DNA of 5,711 bases from Ignavibacteria bacterium (GCA_030835005.1 JAUQWT010000431.1:1-5711); one strand, 5' to 3'. Shown: positions 1 through 5,711, counted from the stretch's first letter. A program made the numbers and translations. Notes: generated from the sequence alone by a model not told the origin.

Positions 1-1
1 C

Positions 2-217
2 TCAGGAGAGGGCAAAATGGTAATGGTGGCAAAAGAATTTGAAACAGACGCCAAATTTTCTGACGACATATTTACTCCTCCTGCTGATGTGAAGTACATG
101 GATGCAACTGAAATGTTTGACGGAATGAAGGATATGAAGAACATGAAAGACAAAATGAAAAACCTGGATGATAAGACTAAAGAGATGGAAGATATAATGA
201 AAAAGTACAATAAATAA
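2..217 (+). CDS. C-terminal end of an envelope protein, possibly DUF4412/LolA-like (5' end outside window)
   Basis: The frame is open from the left edge to the TAA at 215-217, so this is most likely the last 71 codons of a longer gene. The first part (KMVMVAKEFETDAKFSDDIF, then TPPADVKYMD) resembles the closing beta strands of DUF4412/LolA-like periplasmic or outer-membrane proteins, which often end in a strand followed by 'F.iPagyk.md'. This is recognition by style and remains tentative. The rest is a highly charged, Met- and Lys-rich tail of about 35 residues containing MKDMKNMKDKMKN, probably helical. An alternative is a free-standing 66-residue protein starting at the ATG at 17, because AGGAGAG at 4-10 sits at good Shine-Dalgarno distance. 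I prefer the partial-gene reading since the frame stays open upstream and a beta-strand-like segment would otherwise stand alone. The gene is followed 24 nt later by an intrinsic terminator. Confidence 0.65.
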   Translation, partial: SGEGKMVMVAKEFETDAKFSDDIFTPPADVKYMDATEMFDGMKDMKNMKDKMKNLDDKTKEMEDIMKKYNK

Positions 218-241
218 AATAAAATTTTTATTATATTGCAA

Positions 242-275
242 TGAGCCGCTCCGATAACGGGTGGCTCAATTTTTT
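242..275 (+). terminator. Rho-independent terminator after the partial first gene
   Basis: TGAGCC at 242-247 pairs with GGCTCA at 263-268. A further short inner pairing (CCG 251-253 with CGG 258-260) closes an ATAA loop. The stem is followed by AA and six T residues (270-275). It lies 24 nt after the stop codon at 217 and marks the end of the upstream transcript. Confidence 0.85.
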
Positions 276-346
276 ATATTAATCTATAATTTTACTTAAC
301 TTAAAATTTCTTCTGGAATTAAAATAAGGTTTTTTTTTCCATTAAA

Positions 347-381
347 TTTGTTTAAATTATTTAAATTTATTACTATTTTTA
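347..381 (+). promoter_or_regulatory. Weak promoter candidate for the secreted protease
   Basis: The 276-482 spacer is very AT-rich and carries several possible promoter elements, none of them convincing. The best placed is TTTG at 347-350, then 23 nt, then TATTTTTA at 374-381, one mismatch from the Bacteroidota -7 consensus TAnnTTTG. A sigma70-style reading overlaps it: TTGTTT (349-354), 16 nt, TACTAT (371-376). Either would start transcription just before the palindrome at 391-402. A perfect TAnnTTTG box (TAAATTTG, 343-350) also exists but has no -33 partner at the right distance. AT-richness alone makes chance matches likely here. Confidence 0.25.
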
Positions 382-390
382 GCATAATTA

Positions 391-402
391 GGGAATATTC
401 CC
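391..402. repeat. Perfect 12-bp palindrome, possible operator
   Basis: GGGAATATTCCC is fully self-complementary with no spacer, set in an otherwise GC-poor spacer 80 nt upstream of the protease start codon. Without a loop it makes a poor RNA hairpin, so a dimeric DNA-binding protein is the more natural reader. I do not recognise a regulator for it. Confidence 0.4.
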
Positions 403-482
403 GTGTATTTGAAAACTAACTCTGCAGTCAAACAATAGATTTTATCAATTAATTAACAATCATAAACAAAAAAAACTTAACT

Positions 483-2744
483 ATGAAGAAAATCTTCTTA
501 ACCAAGCTTGTCCTCCTGTTTGCGGCAGTAATTCTTCCGCTCTCATTGTTTTCTCAGTACAATTCAGGCGGTTTGCCGATGAGCTCGATGCTTAAGCTCA
601 ACTCCGAGGTTCCATCAGTTTCAATGCCCGGATTTGACGTTAACCAAATGCTCGCCGAAGACTATCAGAACGCTTCCAAAATGGATGTACCTTTCAGGTA
701 CGCAAAGGTATTTGAAGTTAACTATGACTTGAATAATTCAGGAACATGGGAAACTCTCTCTGATGGAAGCCGTGTTTGGAGATTAGAAATTAAGTCTGAA
801 AGCGCTTTTGGTATTAGTCTTGTTTACAGCGACTTTTTAATGCCTCAGGGCGGTATGCTATTTGTATATAATACAGACAAATCAAACTTATTAGGCGCAT
901 TTAATGAGTTGAATAACACAACTGATAAGAAATTTTCTACTTCCGCTACAGTTGGCGAAAGAACTATACTTGAGTATTATGAACCTGTTTATTCTAAGAA
1001 TAAAGGAAAGTTAAAAATAGCTCAGGTAGTACATGCATATAAAGATATATTTGGTTATATGAATACAGAAGAGCTTGCGTGCAATATTAACATTAATTGT
1101 CCAATTGGCGCTCCGTGGGTTGAACAGAAAAGGTCAGTTACAAGGATTACTTTCAACCAGGGCGGAAACGGTTATCTATGTACAGGATCTCTTGTTAATA
1201 ATGCAACACAGGACAGGACTCTGTATTATTTAACTGCGGAGCATTGTGCCACAGATAACTATCCAAGCATGCAGTTCTACTTCAATTATGAGAACCCGAC
1301 CTGTTACGGATCAGGTGGGCCAACTAACCTGACATTAACTGGTGCAACTTTAAAAGCTTCAAACTATGCTACAGATTTTCAGTTGCTTCAACTAAACGGA
1401 CCATTGCCATCAGCTTATAATGCTTATTTCAACGGCTGGGATAGATCAAATTCACAGCCTACCAGCCAGGTTGCTATACACCATCCGGGCGGAGCAAATA
1501 AGAAGATCTCTTTTGACTATAATCCTGCTACAACTTCAAGCGGCTTTGGCGGAAGGCTTCCAAACGGATTCTGGCAGGTATTTTGGGATGCCGGTATGAC
1601 TGAAGGCGGTTCATCCGGTTGTCCGTTATACGATCAAAATAAAAGAGTTATCGGTCAGAATTTGGGCGGCACACCCTCACAGTGCACAAACCCGCAGATA
1701 GTTTCAAAAGTATTTGGAAAATTCTCTTCATCGTGGGATAACGGCGGTTCTTCAACTAATCAGTTGAAAGACTGGCTTGATCCTAATAACTCCGGTATTT
1801 CGACACTTGACGGTATAGATGCAGTTCAGGGAAGTGCACCGGTATCTAATTTTACATCTGATACTCAATCAGTGCCGATTGGCGGAGGAAATGTGAATTT
1901 CTTTGACCTTACATCCAATGGACCCACTACATGGAGCTGGAGTTTCCCCGGCGGATCACCTTCTTCATCGAACTTACAGAATCCTCCAAATGTTCATTAT
2001 GGCGCAACCGGAGCATATACAGTTTCATTGACCACAACTAATGCTAACGGTTCAAATGTGAAAACTATTGTTAATTACATCAGGGTTGAAGGTGTTCCTT
2101 TGAATCCTTTTACACTTCTGAATCCGCTGACACTTTCAACAGTACAGGTCTCAAGTCAGGATACTTCAATGTATCAATTCAATTGGGCAAGGTCACAAAC
2201 AGGACCCACAATTCATTACACTATAAAATTCAAAAAATTAACAACCACTATTGATTATCCATATCCCAGCAATAACGGAGGACTTGATAGTATTGTAACA
2301 TTCAGAAAGAGCTTCCTCGATAGCTTAGGCAACACAATGGGTTATACTGGTGATTCAGTAAGATGCACCTGGAGAGTTGCAGCTTCAAACGGGGTTGATA
2401 CTTTGCATTCCGCAGGTACAAACATATTAACAATAAAAAGAACTACAATAGGTATTACTCAAATAAGCTCTAACATACCTGAGAAATTCAATTTATATAA
2501 TAATTATCCAAATCCATTTAACCCAAGCACAATTATTAAATTTGATGTTGCAAAGTTCCAGCAAGTCAAGATCAGGGTTTACAATGCGCTTGGAAAAGAA
2601 GTTACAACACTTATTAACCAATCATTGAATCCCGGCACTTATACTGTTGATTTTAACGGTGCAAATGTCGCAAGTGGAATATATTTCTATACACTTGAAT
2701 CAGATAATGTGATGCAGGTAAATAAAATGGTTCTTGTGAAGTAG
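483..2744 (+). CDS. Secreted lysyl-endopeptidase-like serine protease with PKD and T9SS sorting domains
   Basis: This 753-residue protein is predicted to be a secreted peptidase of the trypsin fold (S1), related to Achromobacter protease I (API). Residues 1-24 form a Sec signal peptide (KK, hydrophobic core, likely cut after LFS). Residues about 25-195 look like the propeptide. The catalytic domain spans about 198-447: His254 in LTAEHC, Asp298 in ATDFQLL and Ser378 in GGSSGCP make the triad. Six cysteines (200, 206, 233, 255, 274, 401) match the three API disulfides; Cys380 is extra. The API specificity residue Asp225 aligns with Lys409, so cleavage after lysine is doubtful. A PKD domain follows (about 452-535, WSWSFPGG and GAYTVSL), then an unassigned beta-type domain (about 540-653) and a T9SS type A sorting domain (about 662-753, NYPNPFNPST at 674-683, ending KMVLVK). 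Export by T9SS to the surface or medium is expected. The start has no Shine-Dalgarno, only an A-rich leader. It appears monocistronic, with terminators on both sides. Confidence 0.93.
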   Translation: MKKIFLTKLVLLFAAVILPLSLFSQYNSGGLPMSSMLKLNSEVPSVSMPGFDVNQMLAEDYQNASKMDVPFRYAKVFEVNYDLNNSGTWETLSDGSRVWRLEIKSESAFGISLVYSDFLMPQGGMLFVYNTDKSNLLGAFNELNNTTDKKFSTSATVGERTILEYYEPVYSKNKGKLKIAQVVHAYKDIFGYMNTEELACNININCPIGAPWVEQKRSVTRITFNQGGNGYLCTGSLVNNATQDRTLYYLTAEHCATDNYPSMQFYFNYENPTCYGSGGPTNLTLTGATLKASNYATDFQLLQLNGPLPSAYNAYFNGWDRSNSQPTSQVAIHHPGGANKKISFDYNPATTSSGFGGRLPNGFWQVFWDAGMTEGGSSGCPLYDQNKRVIGQNLGGTPSQCTNPQIVSKVFGKFSSSWDNGGSSTNQLKDWLDPNNSGISTLDGIDAVQGSAPVSNFTSDTQSVPIGGGNVNFFDLTSNGPTTWSWSFPGGSPSSSNLQNPPNVHYGATGAYTVSLTTTNANGSNVKTIVNYIRVEGVPLNPFTLLNPLTLSTVQVSSQDTSMYQFNWARSQTGPTIHYTIKFKKLTTTIDYPYPSNNGGLDSIVTFRKSFLDSLGNTMGYTGDSVRCTWRVAASNGVDTLHSAGTNILTIKRTTIGITQISSNIPEKFNLYNNYPNPFNPSTIIKFDVAKFQQVKIRVYNALGKEVTTLINQSLNPGTYTVDFNGANVASGIYFYTLESDNVMQVNKMVLVK

Positions 2745-2768
2745 AACTCAGTTAATTCAATATCAAAG

Positions 2769-2804
2769 CAAAAGGAACGATTAATTCGTTCCTTTTGTGT
2801 TTTT
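2769..2804 (+). terminator. Strong Rho-independent terminator after the protease gene
   Basis: CAAAAGGAACGA (2769-2780) and TCGTTCCTTTTG (2786-2797) form a perfect 12-bp stem with a 5-nt loop (TTAAT), followed by the T-rich tail TGTTTTT (2798-2804). It lies 24 nt after the TAG at 2742-2744. The A-run and T-run in the stem could let it work in both directions, but no minus-strand gene is present nearby. Confidence 0.9.
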
Positions 2805-2840
2805 GAGGCCGTAATTGCATTTTTGGGGGCGATTTTCAAG

Positions 2841-2878
2841 ATTGAAACTATTGCAATATTAAATTAATTTTGTATAAA
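2841..2878 (+). promoter_or_regulatory. Promoter candidate for the etfBA operon
   Basis: Two architectures overlap here. Bacteroidota type: ATTG (2841-2844), 20 nt, then TAATTTTG (2865-2872), a perfect TAnnTTTG match at acceptable spacing. Sigma70 type: TTGCAA (2851-2856), 16 nt, TATAAA (2873-2878). Transcription would start at roughly 2880-2886, giving a leader of about 50-57 nt before the etfB ATG at 2937. It sits between the protease terminator and the operon, exactly where a promoter is needed. The A-rich purine stretch GAAAGGA (2924-2930) serves as the etfB ribosome binding site. Confidence 0.5.
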
Positions 2879-2936
2879 TCAGCACAAAATTGATAGAATT
2901 GTCTTTTTGGGCATGCGGATAAAGAAAGGAAATTAA

Positions 2937-3683
2937 ATGAAATTAGCTGTTTGTGTCTCACAGGTTCCGGATACCACTACTAAAGTAAAAATCGGGTCTG
3001 ATGGTAAATCAATAGATCCTGCCGGAGTTACATACATAATCAATCCCTATGATGAATTCGCAGTAGAGGCTGCACTTCAGATCAAGGAAAAACATGGGGG
3101 AGAGACCATTGTGATTTCAGTGGGCAAAGATTCAAACAAAGAGGCGATCAAGAAGGCTTATGCAATGGGAATCGAAAAGGGCATCCATGTAAAAACTGAT
3201 GCTGAAATGGATTCATACTGCGTTGCAAGGAACCTGGCTGATGTCCTAAAAGAAATAAATCCTGACATAGTATTCTTCGGGAAGCAGTCAATAGATTATG
3301 ATGATTCGCAAGTTGGTGCATTAGTCTCTGAAATGCTTGGAATTTCTTCGATCTCTGTGGTTGTTGGCCTAAATGTTGAAGGAAGCAAGGTTTCCTGCGA
3401 AAGAGAGATTGAAGGCGGAAAAGAAATTGTTGAGGCAGCCTTGCCGGTCGCAATTACCGCACAAAGGGGACTCAACAATCCAAGATATCCGAACCTGAAA
3501 GGTATTATGCAGGCTAAATCAAGACCAATAGAAGAAAAGCAACCAACTTATACTGAAAACAAGACAGAAATTCTTTCAATGACACTTCCAAAGCCCAAAC
3601 CTAAAGGAAAAATAGTTGGAACTGATGTTTCTGCTGTTCCTGAACTTGTGAAGCTTTTAAGAGAGGAGGCGAAAGTTATATAA
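2937..3683 (+). CDS. etfB: Electron transfer flavoprotein beta subunit
   Basis: The product is the small subunit of the heterodimeric electron transfer flavoprotein, a cytoplasmic carrier that takes electrons from acyl-CoA and other dehydrogenases. Its 248 residues are typical of the family. Visible landmarks: N-terminal VCVSQVPDTTTKVK; the INPYDEFAVEAAL segment (35-47); FGKQSIDYDDSQVGALV (114-130), the nucleotide-binding region; and the C-terminal signature region CEREIEGG (154-161) with ALPVAIT and NPRYPNLKGIMQAK (181-194), which nearly matches the classical ETF-beta pattern and the conserved 'PRY.nl..IM.Ak' block. The ATG is preceded by GAAAGGA at 2924-2930. The stop codon overlaps the etfA start (TAATG), indicating translational coupling. 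Whether this ETF is a simple carrier (AMP in the beta subunit) or electron-bifurcating (a second FAD) cannot be decided from these motifs. Confidence 0.96.
   Translation: MKLAVCVSQVPDTTTKVKIGSDGKSIDPAGVTYIINPYDEFAVEAALQIKEKHGGETIVISVGKDSNKEAIKKAYAMGIEKGIHVKTDAEMDSYCVARNLADVLKEINPDIVFFGKQSIDYDDSQVGALVSEMLGISSISVVVGLNVEGSKVSCEREIEGGKEIVEAALPVAITAQRGLNNPRYPNLKGIMQAKSRPIEEKQPTYTENKTEILSMTLPKPKPKGKIVGTDVSAVPELVKLLREEAKVI
3665..3669 (+). promoter_or_regulatory. Shine-Dalgarno site for etfA inside the end of etfB
   Basis: GGAGG (within AGAGGAGGCG) lies 13 nt before the ATG at 3683 and inside the etfB reading frame. The spacing is rather long, but the match is the strongest in the window. Together with the TAATG overlap it supports the chosen etfA start and coupled 1:1 synthesis of the two subunits. 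It also shows that this organism does use anti-Shine-Dalgarno pairing, although the protease and coaX starts lack such a site. Confidence 0.6.
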
Positions 3684-4660
3684 TGGGAAAGATACTGGCA
3701 TTTATAGAGACACGTGATAATAAGATCAAGAATTCAGGATTTGAAACAGCGTCTGCGGCCGCAAAAATTGCAGCAGAGACCGGGAGCGAGATTGAAGCAT
3801 TATTAATTGGCAGTAACTTGAGCGCAGTTTCGGCTTTGCCGGGAGAGTATGGAATTAAGAAAGTGCTGATTGCAGAAGATTCAAGGCTTGAGAAGTTTTC
3901 AACAACTGCTTACAGCAAGATAATTGCAGAAGCAGCCGAACAAAGAGGTGCTGATATTATTATCCTTAACGCAACTGCAATGGGTAAGGATATCTCTCCC
4001 AGGGTTGCCGCAAGGCTTGAGGCAGGCCTGGCCGCTGATTGTACTGATTTAAGGGTTGATGGAGGAACAATTATTGCCACAAGACCTGTTTATGCAGGCA
4101 AAGCATACATTGATCTGAAGATAAATTCAGCTGTGAAGATCTACTCTTTACGACCTAATGTATTTAAACCTGTCAAGACAGATGGGATATCATCTGAGGT
4201 TGAGAAACTATCATTGACGCTAACGGATGAAGATTTTAAAGTGCAAGTTAAAGAAGTGGTAGTTAGCGATGAGAAGCTTGATGTAACCGAGGCAAATGTA
4301 GTGGTTTCAGGAGGCAGGGGACTAAAAGGACCTGAGAATTTTCACCTGGTGGAAGAATTGGCAAAAGTTCTGGGCGGCGCTGCAGGTGCATCCAGAGCTA
4401 TTGTAGATGCAGGCTGGAGGCCGCACTCAGACCAGGTTGGACAAACAGGCAAAACAGTTGCACCCAGCCTATATATTGCTGTGGGTATCAGCGGCGCAAT
4501 TCAGCATTTAGCGGGAATGTCTTCTTCTAAATGTATTGTAGCAATCAATAAGGATAAAGATGCGCCCATATTCCAGGTTGCTGATTACGGTATTGTTGGA
4601 GATGCACTTGAAATAGTTCCGGCACTTACCGAAGAGTTTAAAAAGGTATTATCAAATTAA
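3683..4660 (+). CDS. etfA: Electron transfer flavoprotein alpha subunit
   Basis: The product is the FAD-binding large subunit of ETF. It has 325 residues, the usual length. The N-terminal half (1-about 195) is the alpha/beta domain that contacts EtfB, including ISPRVAARLEAGLAADCTDL (104-123) and RPVYAGKA (134-141). The C-terminal half is the FAD domain: SGGRG (209-213), GASRAIVDAGW (235-245, with the flavin-proximal Arg238), HSDQVGQTGKTVAP (248-261), and the block from Leu263 to Asn289, which fits the ETF-alpha signature pattern completely by eye (LYIAVGISGAIQHLAG, then IVAIN). It ends with the FAD-adenosine region DAPIFQVADYGIVGD (293-307). The start overlaps the etfB stop by one base. No terminator separates it from the nuclease gene 39 nt downstream. 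No ETF dehydrogenase or ETF:quinone oxidoreductase gene is in the window, so its partners are unknown. Confidence 0.97.
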   Translation: MGKILAFIETRDNKIKNSGFETASAAAKIAAETGSEIEALLIGSNLSAVSALPGEYGIKKVLIAEDSRLEKFSTTAYSKIIAEAAEQRGADIIILNATAMGKDISPRVAARLEAGLAADCTDLRVDGGTIIATRPVYAGKAYIDLKINSAVKIYSLRPNVFKPVKTDGISSEVEKLSLTLTDEDFKVQVKEVVVSDEKLDVTEANVVVSGGRGLKGPENFHLVEELAKVLGGAAGASRAIVDAGWRPHSDQVGQTGKTVAPSLYIAVGISGAIQHLAGMSSSKCIVAINKDKDAPIFQVADYGIVGDALEIVPALTEEFKKVLSN

Positions 4661-4699
4661 TTAAAATTGTTTATATTAGCTTTAAATTATTGAGATCTA

Positions 4700-5314
4700 A
4701 TGGATAATGACAAAATTCAGGTTGATATATTAGGACTCTCGCCTACTCCGGCTCCCGGCGGCGGCGGTTATGCCCTGATACTTAAGGAAATTGGAGGAGA
4801 CAGGCGGCTTCCCATCATAATAGGAAGCTTTGAAGCACAGCACATTGCTTTGGAGCTTGAAGGAATAAAACCTCCAAGACCGCTTACACATGATTTGATA
4901 AGAAATATTATCGAACAGCTCGGATTTTCAATTTCGTACGTATATATCAACGAATTAAGAGACGGGACCTTTTTTGCCAAGATCAAGCTTGATGTTGGAA
5001 GCATTGAAGAAATCGATTCCAGACCCTCAGATGCAATTGCTCTTGCGCTTAAGTTTGCCGTTCCAATATATGTTTCTGATGAAGTAATGAATGAGGTTGC
5101 ATTTGTTCCGGATAAGGAGAACGACGATGAAGGGCCTGATGAAGATATATTCAAGCAATCTGAATCAGCAGATGTACAGCTTGAGACAGCCGATCCATAT
5201 ACCCGGAAATTGAATAAACTTCAGGGCGACCTGAAGAACGCGATTGATGGCGAAGACTATGAGAAAGCGGCCTCGATCAGAGATGAGATAAAACGACTTG
5301 AATTAAGCAGGTGA
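4700..5314 (+). CDS. Bifunctional nuclease (BFN/DUF151) family protein with C-terminal UVR motif
   Basis: The 204-residue protein has a BFN/DUF151 domain at about 5-135. Landmarks are VDILGLS (8-14), GYALILKE (23-30), RRLPIIIGSFEAQHIALEL (35-53), PPRPLTHDL (58-66) and IDSRPSDAIALALKF (105-119), followed by PIYVSDEVM. Plant and bacterial members have been described as having RNase and DNase activity, but the physiological role in bacteria is poorly known. An acidic, probably flexible linker (about 138-163, NDDEGPDEDIF) leads to a UVR-type helical hairpin at about 169-201 (LNKLQGDLKNAIDGEDYEKA, then ASIRDEIKRLE), the motif found in UvrB, UvrC and Clp-associated proteins, usually for protein contacts. 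This two-domain layout is common in Bacteroidota and Chlorobiota. Only a weak GAGA precedes the ATG; no other start fits. It probably rides on the etfBA transcript, but a functional link to ETF is unproven. Confidence 0.93.
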   Translation: MDNDKIQVDILGLSPTPAPGGGGYALILKEIGGDRRLPIIIGSFEAQHIALELEGIKPPRPLTHDLIRNIIEQLGFSISYVYINELRDGTFFAKIKLDVGSIEEIDSRPSDAIALALKFAVPIYVSDEVMNEVAFVPDKENDDEGPDEDIFKQSESADVQLETADPYTRKLNKLQGDLKNAIDGEDYEKAASIRDEIKRLELSR

Positions 5315-5342
5315 GATCAGTTAATGCTTCTAAAGTGTTTTC

Positions 5343-5377
5343 AATAGACGTTTGTTTGTATAGGCGTCTATTTTTTT
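5343..5377 (+). terminator. Rho-independent terminator between the nuclease gene and coaX
   Basis: AATAGACG (5343-5350) pairs perfectly with CGTCTATT (5365-5372). Two T-G pairs could extend the stem inward, leaving a loop of about 10-14 nt, and a run of seven T residues (5371-5377) follows. It starts 28 nt after the nuclease stop codon. The end of its T-run is only 8 nt from the coaX start codon, which is unusually close. Confidence 0.8.
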
Positions 5378-5385
5378 AGCCTAAT

Positions 5386-5711
5386 ATGAATCTAGCGATA
5401 GATATTGGAAATAGCTTCACTCATTTGGCAGTGTTTACTGCCCAAAAGAGTATTTATCGTGATTCTTTTCAAAACATACCTTATGGAAATTACTCTCAAT
5501 TTTTGAAGAGTTCTTTATCCGAATTAAAACACAAAATTACTTCTGTGGGCATATCCTGTGTGGTTCCGGATCTGCTTTCACGTTGTTTAAGAACAACAAG
5601 AGATAACTTTAGGTTAGAGCCTTTAATTATTAGTAATAAAACGAGGTTACCTATTAAAATTAAAATAGAATATCCTCATTTGATTGGACCAGATAGGTTA
5701 TGTAATGCTGT
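5386..5711 (+). CDS. coaX: Type III pantothenate kinase, 5' part (runs off the right edge)
   Basis: The open frame gives 108 complete codons with no stop before the window edge; full-length CoaX is about 250-260 residues. It phosphorylates pantothenate, the first step of coenzyme A synthesis, in the cytoplasm. N-terminal LAIDIGNSFTHLAVF (3-17) contains the phosphate-binding Asp6 and the D-x-G-N-(S/T) motif of the acetate-kinase/Hsp70 (ASKHA) fold. VGISCVVPDL (54-63) corresponds to the conserved 'SsVvP.l' strand. YPHLIGPDRLCNA (96-108) corresponds to the pantothenate-site 'G.DR..NA' motif, with Asp103 at the position of the essential acidic residue; the usual Ala is Pro102. An in-frame stop at 5377-5379 makes the ATG at 5386 the earliest possible start, and the motif spacing confirms it. 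There is no Shine-Dalgarno sequence. The gene follows the preceding terminator so closely that its promoter is unclear. Confidence 0.92.
   Translation, partial: MNLAIDIGNSFTHLAVFTAQKSIYRDSFQNIPYGNYSQFLKSSLSELKHKITSVGISCVVPDLLSRCLRTTRDNFRLEPLIISNKTRLPIKIKIEYPHLIGPDRLCNA

Noticed and set aside
114..156. Short tandem repeat in the ATGAAGGATATGAAGAACATGAAAGAC stretch (written here as MKD/MKN/MKD codons)
   Set aside because: The three-codon periodicity is imperfect and short and is explained by the Met/Lys-rich protein tail; there is no sign of a longer satellite or recombination repeat.
2..241. Minus-strand frame rich in Phe, His and Ile at the left edge
   Set aside because: It is the complement of the Met/Lys/Asp-rich tail (ATG/AAA/GAT codons read backwards as CAT/TTT/ATC), so the apparent His/Phe-rich protein is an artefact.
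330..338. Run of nine T residues as a terminator or phase-variable tract
   Set aside because: No stem precedes it, and it is about 145 nt from the nearest start codon and outside any convincing promoter spacer, so neither role is supported.
3148..3478. Open frames on the minus strand inside etfB
   Set aside because: They lie fully opposite a gene with clear family motifs, show low-complexity Ser/Arg/Gln/Leu content typical of antisense frames, and have no ribosome binding site or recognisable domain.
4677..4684. TAGCTTTA as a possible promoter box for the nuclease gene
   Set aside because: It differs from TAnnTTTG at the last base, has no good -33 partner, and would leave a leader of only about 9 nt; co-transcription with etfA is simpler.
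4768..5154. 128-codon minus-strand frame opposite the BFN gene
   Set aside because: Its Ser- and Ile-rich composition mirrors the codons of the conserved nuclease gene on the other strand; no domain or promoter supports it.

Overview
The window looks like an ordinary chromosomal stretch from a bacterium of the Fibrobacterota-Chlorobiota-Bacteroidota group. Ignavibacteria or a close relative is the best guess. The reasons are a secreted protein ending in a type IX secretion (T9SS) sorting domain with the motif NYPNPFNPST, a bifunctional-nuclease protein carrying a UVR tail, AT-rich spacers, and at least one upstream region that fits a Bacteroidota-style promoter. The assignment rests on motif style, not on a search.

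Layout, all on the + strand. (1) Positions 2-217 hold the 3' end of a gene that enters from the left; its tail resembles the end of a DUF4412/LolA-like envelope protein. An intrinsic terminator follows at 242-275. (2) Positions 276-482 are an AT-rich spacer with a weak promoter candidate and a perfect 12-bp palindrome. (3) Positions 483-2744 encode a 753-residue secreted serine protease of the lysyl-endopeptidase-like (Achromobacter protease I) type: signal peptide, propeptide, S1 catalytic domain, PKD domain, an unassigned beta-type domain and a T9SS sorting domain. A strong terminator lies at 2769-2804. (4) A promoter candidate at 2841-2878 precedes etfB and etfA, whose stop and start codons overlap (TAATG). 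A bifunctional nuclease (DUF151/BFN) gene with a C-terminal UVR motif starts 39 nt further on with no terminator between, so the three probably share a transcript that ends at 5343-5377. (5) The 5' part of coaX (type III pantothenate kinase) begins at 5386, only 8 nt after that terminator's T-run, and leaves the window on the right.

The ETF subunits together form an FAD-containing electron carrier linking dehydrogenases such as acyl-CoA dehydrogenases to an acceptor. CoaX makes 4'-phosphopantothenate for coenzyme A, so there is a loose theme of CoA and acyl-CoA metabolism, but the neighbours do not form an obvious single pathway.

I found no mobile element, CRISPR array, tRNA, rRNA or phage gene, and no clear new multi-gene system. 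The most interesting item is the protease: it keeps the catalytic triad and all six disulfide cysteines of Achromobacter protease I, but by manual alignment it has Lys where the lysine-recognising Asp should be, which suggests a different cleavage specificity.
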